Shown: positions 1 to 8,308 of the stretch, piece by piece
Position numbering within the stretch: the stretch's first letter is position 1
Layout of the letters: each line of letters starts with the position of its first letter
Assembly (NCBI GenBank): GCA_964545715.1
Contig: CAZJHX010000151.1
Location: 1-25,414, forward strand
DNA length: 25,414 bases
Reading direction: 5' to 3'
Origin: CAZJHX01 sp964545715
Lineage (GTDB): Bacteria; Myxococcota_A; UBA9042; GCA-2863065
Position numbers and translations under genes: made by a program
Notes under the pieces: model-generated
Told to the model about the DNA's origin: nothing
The model's database searches: none
The model's input: the letters and a program-made list of their open reading frames with translations, nothing else

Positions 1-1694
1 GCGACTGGGGCTTCGGCGACCCCGGGGGGACGACCGACAGGGGGGGGACGACGGACTCGGGCGGCAGGGTCGACACTGGGGTCGACACGGGTGTCGACAC
101 CGGCGATCCCGGCACCGAGAACTGCTCCAACGGCCTGGACGACGACCAGGACGGCAAGTTCGACTGCAAGGACGAGGACTGCGCGGACGATCCCCTCTGC
201 AATGAAGTCGGCCCCGGCAAAGAGACCAACTGCGAGGACGGCAAGGACGACGACGAGGACGGGTTCATCGACTGCGAGGACTTCGACTGCGACAACGTGC
301 CGCCGTGCGGGGACGTGCAGCCCACCAAAGAGACCGACTGCAGCAACGCAAAGGACGACGACAACGACGGCAAGATCGACTGCGGTGACGACGACTGCGC
401 GGGCGATCCGGCCTGTGGCGAGTCCAACGAGATCTGCGACAACGGCTCTGACGACGACGACAACGGCCTGGCCGACTGCAAGGATCCGGCGTGCGCCAAC
501 TTCCCCGACTGCCAGCAGTCCGACTCGTGCGCGGGCAAATGCGGCGACTTTGACCCGGGCGCAGAGTGCAACTGCAACTCGGCGTGTGTGGAGTTCGGCG
601 ACTGCTGCGCGGACTACTTCGAACTGTGCGACGAGGGCGGCGGCGACGGCTCGTGCGTGGGCTGGTGCGACGATCAGGCGCCCGAGGGGTGCTGGTGCGA
701 CTCCGCCTGCACGGGCAACGGCGACTGCTGTGACGACTACAGCGACATCTGCGGCGGCGACGAAGAGATGGAGACCATCTGCGACGACGACATCGACAAC
801 GACAACGACAACTTCGTGGACTGCGACGACTTCGACTGTGAGGGCGACATCGCGTGCGGTCCGACACCGTTCGAGGACGACTGCGAAGACGAGATCGACA
901 ACGACAACGATGACCTCACCGATTGTGACGATCCGGACTGCAAGATTCAGCCGGTGTGCGAGGGCGTGGGCATCGAGACGCAGTGCGACGACGAGGTAGA
1001 CAACGACGATGACGGCCTGACGGACTGTGACGACATGGACTGCCAGGCCAGCCCGCTGTGCATGGCCGGCGGCGTCGAGACGCTGTGCGAGGACGAGATC
1101 GACAACGACAACGACGACCTCACCGACTGCGACGATCCGGACTGTGCGGTGCAGCCGGTCTGCTTCGAGCCGGGCTTTGAGGCGCTGTGCGACGACGAGA
1201 TCGACAACGACAACGACGACCTCGTCGACTGCGACGATCCGGACTGCGCGATCACCCCGATCTGCATGGGCATGGGCAGCGAGATCTGCGACGACGACAT
1301 GGACAACGACGGCGACGATCTCGTCGACTGCGACGATGATGACTGCGCCTTGGACGTCAACTGTCTGGGTGGGGGCGGCACGGAGTTCACGTGCTCGGAC
1401 ACGCTGGACGACGACAACGACGGCAAAGTCGACTGCAAGGACAGCGACTGCTCCGAGGCGCCGCAGTGCCTGGAGGTGCCCAACTGCGGCAACGGCACCT
1501 GCGACGCGGCCGACGCGGAGACGACAGGCAACTGCCCCGAGGACTGCGACAACGGCATGACCGGCACGTGCGTCGGCTTCTGCGGCGGCTCGAGCGACAG
1601 TCCAGACGGCTGCTGGTGTGACGATGCGTGCGCAGGAACCGGCTTTGACGACTGCTGCCCGGACTTCAAGCCCGTGTGCATCGACCTGCCTTAA
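1..1694 (+). CDS. Secreted Asp/Cys-rich repeat protein with three somatomedin-B-like modules (5'-partial)
   Basis: The frame is open from base 3 and the start lies before the window. Visible order: a Gly/Thr/Asp linker with three V-D-T-G units; four Asp-rich repeats (about 117-510) of the form C-x-(D/N)-x3-D-x-D-x-D-x4-DC-x-D-x-DC-x5-C; two Cys modules (525-629 and 651-752) with the C-x-C, single C, CC, C spacing of somatomedin B; seven more Asp-rich repeats (about 774-1485); a C-G-N-G-T-C segment; and a third somatomedin-B-like module (1569-1679). The D-N-D-N-D-D-L cores resemble the Ca-binding loops of thrombospondin type-3 and MopE-type repeats, so calcium-dependent folding and disulfides outside the cytoplasm are inferred. 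No enzyme domain is seen. It probably shares a transcript with the TonB-dependent receptor 35 nt downstream. The signal peptide is out of view. Coding is very secure; function is unknown. Confidence 0.9.
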   Translation, partial: DWGFGDPGGTTDRGGTTDSGGRVDTGVDTGVDTGDPGTENCSNGLDDDQDGKFDCKDEDCADDPLCNEVGPGKETNCEDGKDDDEDGFIDCEDFDCDNVPPCGDVQPTKETDCSNAKDDDNDGKIDCGDDDCAGDPACGESNEICDNGSDDDDNGLADCKDPACANFPDCQQSDSCAGKCGDFDPGAECNCNSACVEFGDCCADYFELCDEGGGDGSCVGWCDDQAPEGCWCDSACTGNGDCCDDYSDICGGDEEMETICDDDIDNDNDNFVDCDDFDCEGDIACGPTPFEDDCEDEIDNDNDDLTDCDDPDCKIQPVCEGVGIETQCDDEVDNDDDGLTDCDDMDCQASPLCMAGGVETLCEDEIDNDNDDLTDCDDPDCAVQPVCFEPGFEALCDDEIDNDNDDLVDCDDPDCAITPICMGMGSEICDDDMDNDGDDLVDCDDDDCALDVNCLGGGGTEFTCSDTLDDDNDGKVDCKDSDCSEAPQCLEVPNCGNGTCDAADAETTGNCPEDCDNGMTGTCVGFCGGSSDSPDGCWCDDACAGTGFDDCCPDFKPVCIDLP

Positions 1695-1729
1695 TACAAC
1701 GGAAACATTTGTCTGGTAGGCTGCTGCGC

Positions 1730-4315
1730 GTGACTCGCTTCATCGCCACGACAGCGGTGCTCTTGACCGTTTCTCCGGTCCTTGCGCAAGACGCGCAGCT
1801 GACCCCGCCCAAGCTCACGAAGTATGTCGAGGCGGTGGTGCCGATCGGCACGCGGTCGCGCGATCTCGACGTAGTCGTATTAGTCACAATCGACGAGAAG
1901 GGCGCCGTCTCGGACGTGACGATCAAGACCGGCGCCGGTGAGCCATGGGACTCGGCGGCGATAGCGGCGGTCAAACAGTTTGGCTTTGAGCCGGCGCGCG
2001 AAGGCGAGAAGGCCATCGCGGTGCAGGTGCCGTACGTCTATCGCTTCTTCAGCAAACGCCGCGGGCGGTTCGTGGCGCGGCGACGCGGACGGCGGGCCCT
2101 GCACCCGACCCCCGGTTATCGACTGGCGGGCGAGATTCTGGAGAAGGGCACGCGGGCCCCGCTGGTGGCGATCCCGATCGTGATCACGGACCCGTCGACC
2201 GGGCGCAAAGTCGAGGTCACCACCGGCCCGGACGGGCGTTTTGTCGCGTACGGCCTCGCGCCCGGGCAGCTTGAGTTATCCATCGTCACCGGCGAGCACA
2301 AGGCGGTCGGCAAGGCGGTCAAAGGCGTGCCCGGCGACCCGAACGACGCCCCGATCGAGCCGTCGGTGCAGCTGTACCTGGACCCGGTCGGCTTCTCCCA
2401 GTACCGCACCGTCATCAAGGACAAGCCCAAGGCAAAAGCGGCGACCGAGATCCACCTGACCGAAGAGGAGCTGCGCAAGGTGCCGGGGACGTTTGGCGAT
2501 CCCAGCCGCGTGCCGGCCACGCTGCCCGGTGTGGCGCGCTCCCCGTTTGGTCTGGGCTACTACGTCGTGCGCGGCGCCTCGTTCGAGAACACCGGCTTCT
2601 TCATCGACGGCCATCCATCGCTGTTTTTGTACCACCTGCTGGGCGGTCCCGGCGTGGTGCATCCCGAGCTGATCGGGTCGCTGACCTTCTATCCGGGCGG
2701 GTATCCGGCCAACTTCGGGCGCTTTGCGACAGGGGCCATTCTGCTGGACACGAAGGACCCACCGGACGACCGCTGGCACGGCGACGTCTCGATCGACCTG
2801 CTCAAGGCGTCGGCCCTGTTCAGCGTGCCCTTTGACGAGAAGAAGGGCATGGTCACAGCCGCTGTACGGCGGTCCTACTACGAGCTGTTTCTGCCGCTTG
2901 TGGCGGAGGGCACATCGCTCTCCTATACCGACTACCAGCTGCGCGTCACGTGGAATCCGACGCCGCAGACGCGCCTGAAGTTTTTGGCGCTGGGCGCAGA
3001 GGATCGGGTGGGCAGCGAGGGCGATCCGGAGGAGCCGGACGAAGAGCGCAACAGCGACCTGGCCCTGGGCTTTCATCGGCTGCTTTTCAGCGCGGACTTC
3101 GACGTCACGCCCAAGGTCACGCTGGAGAACAGCGTCGTGTGGGAGTACGACCACACGTCCAGCCAGCAGACGTCGGAGGAAAATGACGACATCGACGTGG
3201 GCTTTGGCGGCTACTTCTTCAGCATCCGGTCCGGGGCGGTCTACAAGCCCAACAAGCGCTTCAAGCTGCAGGGCGGCCTGGACGCACTGATCGCGGACGT
3301 TGACGCGGACCTGCAGGTGCCGTCTTTTCCGCCGCTGTCGGACCCGCGCCCGCCGATCTTCAACCCGATCATCATCAATCAGTCGCTGGCCGATCAGTTC
3401 TATTCGATCGCGCTGTACGCGGCGGCGGACTGGGACGTGGGCGGCGGCGTGCGAATCATTCCGGGCGTCCGCGGGCTCATGGACCACTACTCGGGTGAGG
3501 CGCGCTGGAACGCCGACCCGCGACTGGCGGTGCGCTGGCAGGTGCACGACCAGTGGACGCTGACCGGCATGGGCGCCATCGTGAACCAGATCCCGCCCGG
3601 TTTTCAGACCAACGAGGAGTTCGGCGACCCCAGCATCGACCCGGTGCGCGGCACCCAGGGCAGCTTTGGCGTGGAGTGGGAGCCCGGCGACGGCTGGGAG
3701 ATCAAGCTGGAGGGCTTCTACAACTTCCTGGACAACATGGCGCGCCCGTCCGGCGCGGCGCTGACCGACGACGGCGGCTTCGACCGCGCGCTGTGGACGG
3801 CCGACATGAAGGGGCGCGCCTACGGAGCGGAGCTATTGGTGCGCAAGCGCTTCGGCGGGCGCGTGCACGGCTGGCTGGCGTACACGTTGTCTCGCGCGGA
3901 GCGGCTGCGACCGCCCGCGGATTGGGACACCTACGAGATCGACCAAACCCACATCCTGAACCTGGCGTGGACGGTGCAACTGGGCGCCGACTGGTCGGCC
4001 AGCGCGCGCTTTCAGCTGACCAGCGGCAACCCGTTTTACCCGGTCACAGGCAGCCGGTATGACGCGGATCGCGACCGCTATGAGCCCGTGTATGCCGAAG
4101 AGCGCGATCGGCTGCCGTTCTTCCATCGCCTGGACATCCGCATCGACAAGCGCTGGCGCTTCGACACGTGGATGCTGGAGGCCTATCTGGATATCCAAAA
4201 CGTGTACAACGCCACCAACCCCGAGGTGCAGCGCTACTCGTTTGACTACAGCATTCAGTCGGCGGGCTTGAGCGTGCCGATCTTGCCCACGCTGGGCTTG
4301 CGGGCGGTGTTCTAA
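1730..4315 (+). CDS. TonB-dependent outer-membrane receptor with N-terminal TonB-C-like and carboxypeptidase-regulatory-like domains
   Basis: An 861-residue outer-membrane receptor, presumably for active uptake; the substrate is unknown. The GTG start is chosen because it gives a clean signal peptide (R-F-I-A-T-T-A-V-L-L-T-V...L-A-Q), has GGTAGG about 9 nt upstream, and avoids overlapping the previous gene; an in-frame ATG at 1676 is the alternative. Order: signal peptide 1-20; TonB-C-like alpha/beta domain about 25-105 (V-T-I-D-E-K-G-A-V-S-D-V, A-A-I-A-A-V-K-Q-F-G-F-E-P-A); an Arg-rich linker; a carboxypeptidase-regulatory-like beta domain about 130-195; a plug about 240-355 (Y-Y-V-V-R-G-A, F-I-D-G, Y-P-G-G-Y-P-A-N-F-G-R); then a beta-barrel ending in the terminal Phe typical of outer-membrane barrels. 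The stop overlaps the next start (TAATG), so the lipoprotein downstream is probably translationally coupled. The exbB-exbD-tonB operon at 9085-11040 is the likely energiser. Confidence 0.9.
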   Translation: MTRFIATTAVLLTVSPVLAQDAQLTPPKLTKYVEAVVPIGTRSRDLDVVVLVTIDEKGAVSDVTIKTGAGEPWDSAAIAAVKQFGFEPAREGEKAIAVQVPYVYRFFSKRRGRFVARRRGRRALHPTPGYRLAGEILEKGTRAPLVAIPIVITDPSTGRKVEVTTGPDGRFVAYGLAPGQLELSIVTGEHKAVGKAVKGVPGDPNDAPIEPSVQLYLDPVGFSQYRTVIKDKPKAKAATEIHLTEEELRKVPGTFGDPSRVPATLPGVARSPFGLGYYVVRGASFENTGFFIDGHPSLFLYHLLGGPGVVHPELIGSLTFYPGGYPANFGRFATGAILLDTKDPPDDRWHGDVSIDLLKASALFSVPFDEKKGMVTAAVRRSYYELFLPLVAEGTSLSYTDYQLRVTWNPTPQTRLKFLALGAEDRVGSEGDPEEPDEERNSDLALGFHRLLFSADFDVTPKVTLENSVVWEYDHTSSQQTSEENDDIDVGFGGYFFSIRSGAVYKPNKRFKLQGGLDALIADVDADLQVPSFPPLSDPRPPIFNPIIINQSLADQFYSIALYAAADWDVGGGVRIIPGVRGLMDHYSGEARWNADPRLAVRWQVHDQWTLTGMGAIVNQIPPGFQTNEEFGDPSIDPVRGTQGSFGVEWEPGDGWEIKLEGFYNFLDNMARPSGAALTDDGGFDRALWTADMKGRAYGAELLVRKRFGGRVHGWLAYTLSRAERLRPPADWDTYEIDQTHILNLAWTVQLGADWSASARFQLTSGNPFYPVTGSRYDADRDRYEPVYAEERDRLPFFHRLDIRIDKRWRFDTWMLEAYLDIQNVYNATNPEVQRYSFDYSIQSAGLSVPILPTLGLRAVF

Positions 4316-5349
4316 TGAGCCGACTCTTCATCACCCTGTTGTTGTCCACGGTGGCGCTCGGGTGCCTGGACGATCTGCCGCCGGCGCATCATGTCGACAA
4401 GCTGCGCGTCCTGGCCATCGTGTCCGAGCCGCCCGAAGTAGAGGCGGGCGGTACGGTGGCTCTGAGCGCGCTGGTGGTCGACCCCCATCTGGAGGACGGC
4501 GAGACCATCACCTACAAGTGGCGCGCGTGCGTACTGCCTGAGCGATTGGCGGGCTTTGCCGGCTCGCAAGGCAACGGCGCCAGCGGCGGCTCCGGCTACT
4601 CCGTGCAGGATCCCGGCACATGCTTCGACGTGCCCGACGGTGACAAAGGCGTGGAGGATCTCGGCACAGAGCAGACCGCCTCGTTCACCGTCAAAGACGA
4701 CTTTCTGGACGACACCGACGCGATTCTGGCGCTGTACGGCATTCCGCCAAACCCCGCTGCCGACTTCATCTTGAAGCAGCTGCTGCTGCCGGTGGCGGGC
4801 GTGAACATCACGATTGCGCTGGAGGTGCGTGCCGGCGACCAGGTGCTGCGCGCCTTCAAGCGCGTGAACGTGTCAACCGCCGACCCGAAGAACGCCAACC
4901 CCACCGACGTGCTGTTTCACATGGCCCGCGAGGACGCCGGCGCGACGCCACCCGAGGAGAGCAAGCCCGTGCCCGAGGATGGGGAGTGCTTTTTTGCCCA
5001 GGACAACATCGGACCGATCGAGGCCGATACCACGTATGTGCTGACCGCCATGAACATCCCTGAGCCCGCCGAGCTGTACCCGGTGCTGGTGGGCGGACCG
5101 GCGGAGAGCGGCGACCCCTGCACACCCGCGTTTCCCGGCTGCCAGATGCATGAGGAGGCGCTGTTCTACAGCTTCTTCAGCACCCAGGCGGGCTTTGGCG
5201 ACAACATCATCAAGTCGAAAGGCAAGCACAAGGTCACCTGGGAGACGGGGGCCGGCCCGCTGCCCGATCCGCTGGACGTCTGGATCGTGACGCGCGACGG
5301 CCGCGGCGGCGCCTCCTGGTGCCACTCCCAGCTCGACGTGAAGAACTGA
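4315..5349 (+). CDS. Lipoprotein linked to the TonB-dependent receptor, Ig-like N-terminal region
   Basis: A 344-residue protein with a signal peptide ending in V-A-L-G-C, an acceptable type II (lipoprotein) signal, so it should be lipidated and face the periplasm or cell surface. The first mature segment (about 30-70: L-R-V-L-A-I-V-S-E-P-P-E-V-E-A-G-G, then Y-K-W-R-A-C) reads like the first strands of an Ig/PKD-type beta domain. The rest has scattered Cys and no catalytic motif I recognise. Its ATG shares one base with the receptor stop, so the two are almost certainly co-expressed, and a role as a receptor accessory or surface ligand-binding lipoprotein is the natural inference. No family name is assigned. 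Confidence 0.85.
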   Translation: MSRLFITLLLSTVALGCLDDLPPAHHVDKLRVLAIVSEPPEVEAGGTVALSALVVDPHLEDGETITYKWRACVLPERLAGFAGSQGNGASGGSGYSVQDPGTCFDVPDGDKGVEDLGTEQTASFTVKDDFLDDTDAILALYGIPPNPAADFILKQLLLPVAGVNITIALEVRAGDQVLRAFKRVNVSTADPKNANPTDVLFHMAREDAGATPPEESKPVPEDGECFFAQDNIGPIEADTTYVLTAMNIPEPAELYPVLVGGPAESGDPCTPAFPGCQMHEEALFYSFFSTQAGFGDNIIKSKGKHKVTWETGAGPLPDPLDVWIVTRDGRGGASWCHSQLDVKN

Positions 5350-5427
5350 TGCCGCGCTGACCTCATTTTTCTCCGGGCACCATTTTTCTCTAGCCCCCAT
5401 TTTATTTACAGCGTATAGTCGAAATTG
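5350..5427 (+). promoter_or_regulatory. AT-rich spacer with 10-bp direct repeats, possible promoter of the G-D-D-x-Y lipoprotein
   Basis: This short spacer is strikingly T-rich for this genome. It has two identical copies of CATTTTTCTC (5364-5373 and 5381-5390), 17 bp apart start to start, followed by CCATTTTATTTA. A TATAGT hexamer at 5413-5418 resembles a -10 box, but no good -35 box lies 16-18 bp upstream. A promoter or regulator site is possible; the assignment is tentative. Confidence 0.3.
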
Positions 5428-7710
5428 ATGGAAAGGCTAATCCCCATGGCGGTGGGGGTCGTACTGGTGGGCTGTCCACAGACCCCGAAAACCGTCTCGT
5501 TTCAGCCCGGCCAAGGCCCGGCTGTTGTCCTGAGCATCCCGCACACTCCGGAGCAGGCCCAAGAGCCTGACGAGCGTCCGACCCGAGTACAGCCACCGGT
5601 CGGACCCGCACCCGCGTGGGACGATGCTGCACCTGTCGAAACCTGTACACCGCAGTCCGAGGGAGGCCTGCTAGAGGAGGCCCTGGAGGCGCGCGGCCTG
5701 ACTCGAAGCTCGTTCGGCTTCGACGAAACGGACTACAGCTCGTCGGCGTATTACACGGCCGGAGACCTGGACGATCCCTTCTTGATGGGCTGGTTCCGAG
5801 CCACCCACAACAGCCCGGAGACGGCGCCCTGCTTCGCGCGGGACCGCGCCGCCGGCTTGGATGCGCTGGTCGAGGGCCATCACCCGGTGGCGGCGGCGGT
5901 CCGTCACGCGGCGGCGCTGGCCCATCGCTGGAAAAAAGGGGAGCCGCTGGACAGTCGCGGCCACACGAACCTGCGCAAGGCGCTGACGGCCGTGTGCGCG
6001 GCGGGCGGCTACGAGTACGACCCGGGCAAGCTGGATCTGCCGCTGGACCTGCAGACCGCGCTGACCCCGGTGTTTCAGGCCATCGCGCACGGCGTGGAAG
6101 AGCACCGCCTGATGGTGCAGACGCAGACCATCATGAGCGCCCAGGCATGGCTGGAGGGCGGCAACATCGGCATGGCTGTCTTCGGGCAGTACACCAAGCT
6201 GAAGGACCCGGCGGCTGTCGCCTACCTGAACGGCAAATACACGCGGCCGGCGCTGAACCTGGCGGCCGCGCGCATCGCGTTTGCCATCGAGAGCGTCGAC
6301 TGGGCCCACTTCCGCGGCCTCAAAGGCGTGTCGCTGGACCTGGACACCCCGCTGGGCAAGGTCCGCATCCGCGATGCCGGCAAGCACCTCTACAAGTACG
6401 ATCCAGAGCCCGTGCTCTTCCATCTGGACACCGGCGGCGACGACGCCTACCTGGATGATGTCGGCGCCAACACCCACGGCCACATCGGGGTCAACATCGC
6501 GATCGACCTGGACGGCGACGACACCTACACGTACGACGCGGTGGCCTCTGAGCACGACCGCGATGACCTGCTGCCCAGCGACGCCGACGGGCGCTACGCG
6601 GGCGACGAGCAATACGGGCCGATCACGCTGTCCACGCACGGTCGTCAGGGCTCGGCGCGCAACGGCATCGCCATGCTCTTTGATTTGGGCGTGGGAGATG
6701 ACCAGTACCAGAGCCTGGCGATGAGCCAGGGGTACGCGCACTTGGGCGTCGGCGTGCTGTACGACGAGGGCGGGCACGATCAGTACCGCTCGGAGACCAG
6801 CAGCCAGGGCGCCGCGCTGTACGGGATCGGCCTGCTCATCGACGCCGGCGGGGACGACCGCTACGACTCGACCCAGCACAGCCAGGGCAGCGCCAGTGTG
6901 GCGGGCGTCGCGATTCTGCACGACGACGCCGGGGACGACGTCTATCGCGCGGACCCCGGGATGGGCGACGACGGCCCGCTCTACTTCAGCCCGCAGCAGG
7001 CGGGCGAGGCCAACTCATCGATGAGCCAGGGCTGCGGCAGCGGGATCCGCTGGGATGCGGAGCAGATCTTTGTGTCGGGCGGCATCGGCATTCTGCGCGA
7101 CGCGGTAGGCGACGACTCCTACACCGCGGGCGTCTTTGCTCAGGGCGCGGGCTACTGGCAAGGCACCGGCATCCTGAGCGACGGCGACGGCGCCGACAAA
7201 TATGACTCGCGCTTTTACGGCCAGGGCGCCGGCGCACACTATGCGCTGGGAGTGCTGCTCGACGGCGGCGTGGGCGACGACGCGTTCAACACGCGGCTCT
7301 CCCCCAAGAGCATGCAGCTGGGCGCCGGCAACGACTTCAGCGTCGGCGTGTACGTCAACGAGGCGGGCAACGACATCTATCGCTTCCACACGCTGTCGCT
7401 GGGCGCCGGCAGCTGCAGCGGCATCGGGCTGGCGGTCGACAACGGCGGCACCGATCGATACGCCAGCGATACAACGCACAACACGGGGCTGGGCAGCGTG
7501 AGCCCGACGTGCCTCGAGGCGCGTCCCAACGCCACCAGCATCGGCGTCATGCTGGACGTCCAGGGCCTCGATACCTACGTGTATCCGGCCGCCGCGTTTG
7601 AGCTGCCCGCCAACGATACCGTGTTCGGTCACGGGGCCCACGACCTGGCCAGCGAGTACGGCGCGGGGCTGGATACGACTTCGGGCGACTCAGGGATTCA
7701 CGCAAACTGA
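5428..7710 (+). CDS. Large lipoprotein with about twelve G-D-D-x-Y repeats
   Basis: A 760-residue protein. The ATG at 5428 gives M-E-R-L-I-P-M-A-V-G-V-V-L-V-G-C, a lipoprotein signal with a basic residue before the core; ATG 5446 would remove that residue. After a Pro/Gln-rich linker comes a mainly helical-looking region (about 70-320) with no recognised motif. From about residue 333 to 710 the protein is built of repeats of roughly 36 residues, each with a hydrophobic G-(I/V)-G-x-L-x-D strand, a G-D-D-x-Y turn and an S-Q-G or G-A-G turn. I count twelve turns, among them GGDDAY, DGDDTY, VGDDQY, AGDDVY and AGNDIY. The regular Gly/Asp turns suggest a beta-solenoid or propeller that may bind Ca; this is inference. 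The H-NOX gene starts 49 nt downstream on the same strand. I do not recognise a named family. Confidence 0.88.
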   Translation: MERLIPMAVGVVLVGCPQTPKTVSFQPGQGPAVVLSIPHTPEQAQEPDERPTRVQPPVGPAPAWDDAAPVETCTPQSEGGLLEEALEARGLTRSSFGFDETDYSSSAYYTAGDLDDPFLMGWFRATHNSPETAPCFARDRAAGLDALVEGHHPVAAAVRHAAALAHRWKKGEPLDSRGHTNLRKALTAVCAAGGYEYDPGKLDLPLDLQTALTPVFQAIAHGVEEHRLMVQTQTIMSAQAWLEGGNIGMAVFGQYTKLKDPAAVAYLNGKYTRPALNLAAARIAFAIESVDWAHFRGLKGVSLDLDTPLGKVRIRDAGKHLYKYDPEPVLFHLDTGGDDAYLDDVGANTHGHIGVNIAIDLDGDDTYTYDAVASEHDRDDLLPSDADGRYAGDEQYGPITLSTHGRQGSARNGIAMLFDLGVGDDQYQSLAMSQGYAHLGVGVLYDEGGHDQYRSETSSQGAALYGIGLLIDAGGDDRYDSTQHSQGSASVAGVAILHDDAGDDVYRADPGMGDDGPLYFSPQQAGEANSSMSQGCGSGIRWDAEQIFVSGGIGILRDAVGDDSYTAGVFAQGAGYWQGTGILSDGDGADKYDSRFYGQGAGAHYALGVLLDGGVGDDAFNTRLSPKSMQLGAGNDFSVGVYVNEAGNDIYRFHTLSLGAGSCSGIGLAVDNGGTDRYASDTTHNTGLGSVSPTCLEARPNATSIGVMLDVQGLDTYVYPAAAFELPANDTVFGHGAHDLASEYGAGLDTTSGDSGIHAN

Positions 7711-7759
7711 GCTACGATCGGTCTTGCGCCCGCTGCGCCGCGGCGGCTACAACGGCATC

Positions 7760-8302
7760 ATGAAGGGGATTGTCTTTAATTTGCTGGAGGAGGCCGTCAC
7801 GGCGCACCACGGCGAAGAGACGTGGGACACCGTGCTGGACACCGCGGAGCTGGAGGGCGCCTACACGTCGCTTGGCAGCTACCCCGACGAGGAGTTCGTG
7901 GCGCTGGTCAACGCCACCGCACAGCTGCTGGACAGGGAGCCTCAACCCCTGATTCGCTGGTTCGGCCGCCAGGCGCTGCCGATGCTCGGCGCGAAGTATC
8001 CACGACTGTTTGCGGGATACAGCGACAGCTACAGCTTTGTGCTGGCGCTCAACGACATCATTCACCCCGAGGTCAAGAAGCTGTATCCCGAGGCGGACGT
8101 CCCGGAGTTTGCTTTCGACGACAGCACAGCCGGCGTCCTCGCGCTCGGCTATCGGTCCCCCCGGCGGCTGTGCGCTTTTGCGGAGGGGCTGCTGGAGGGG
8201 ACCGCCGAGTGGTTCGGCGAGCGCGTGACCCTGGATCAGCCGCAGTGCATGCATCGGGGCGACCTGTCCTGCCAGATCGTGTGCCGGTTCGAGTCGGGCT
8301 GA
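7760..8302 (+). CDS. hnoX: H-NOX (HNOB) heme-based nitric oxide sensor
   Basis: A 180-residue stand-alone H-NOX domain, the usual size for bacterial members. The start is fixed by the family N-terminus M-K-G-I-V-F-N-L-L-E-E. Numbering matches the family reference: His102 (I-I-H-P-E-V) is the proximal heme ligand, Pro115 is the heme-distorting proline, and Tyr131-x-Ser133-x-Arg135 is the Y-x-S-x-R motif that holds the heme propionates. Position 140, Tyr in the O2-binding Thermoanaerobacter protein, is Phe here, so a NO-selective pocket that rejects O2 is expected from known family behaviour. The kinase gene starts 6 nt after the stop, the classic H-NOX/histidine kinase pairing, in which NO-bound H-NOX changes kinase autophosphorylation. 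The protein has no signal peptide and should be cytoplasmic. Confidence 0.96.
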   Translation: MKGIVFNLLEEAVTAHHGEETWDTVLDTAELEGAYTSLGSYPDEEFVALVNATAQLLDREPQPLIRWFGRQALPMLGAKYPRLFAGYSDSYSFVLALNDIIHPEVKKLYPEADVPEFAFDDSTAGVLALGYRSPRRLCAFAEGLLEGTAEWFGERVTLDQPQCMHRGDLSCQIVCRFESG

Positions 8303-8308
8303 CATCCT

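Noticed and set aside
91..999. 302-codon plus-strand frame of Thr/Ala/Arg inside the first gene
   Set aside because: It is an out-of-frame reading of the Asp/Cys repeats; the frame with regular Cys modules is the real one.
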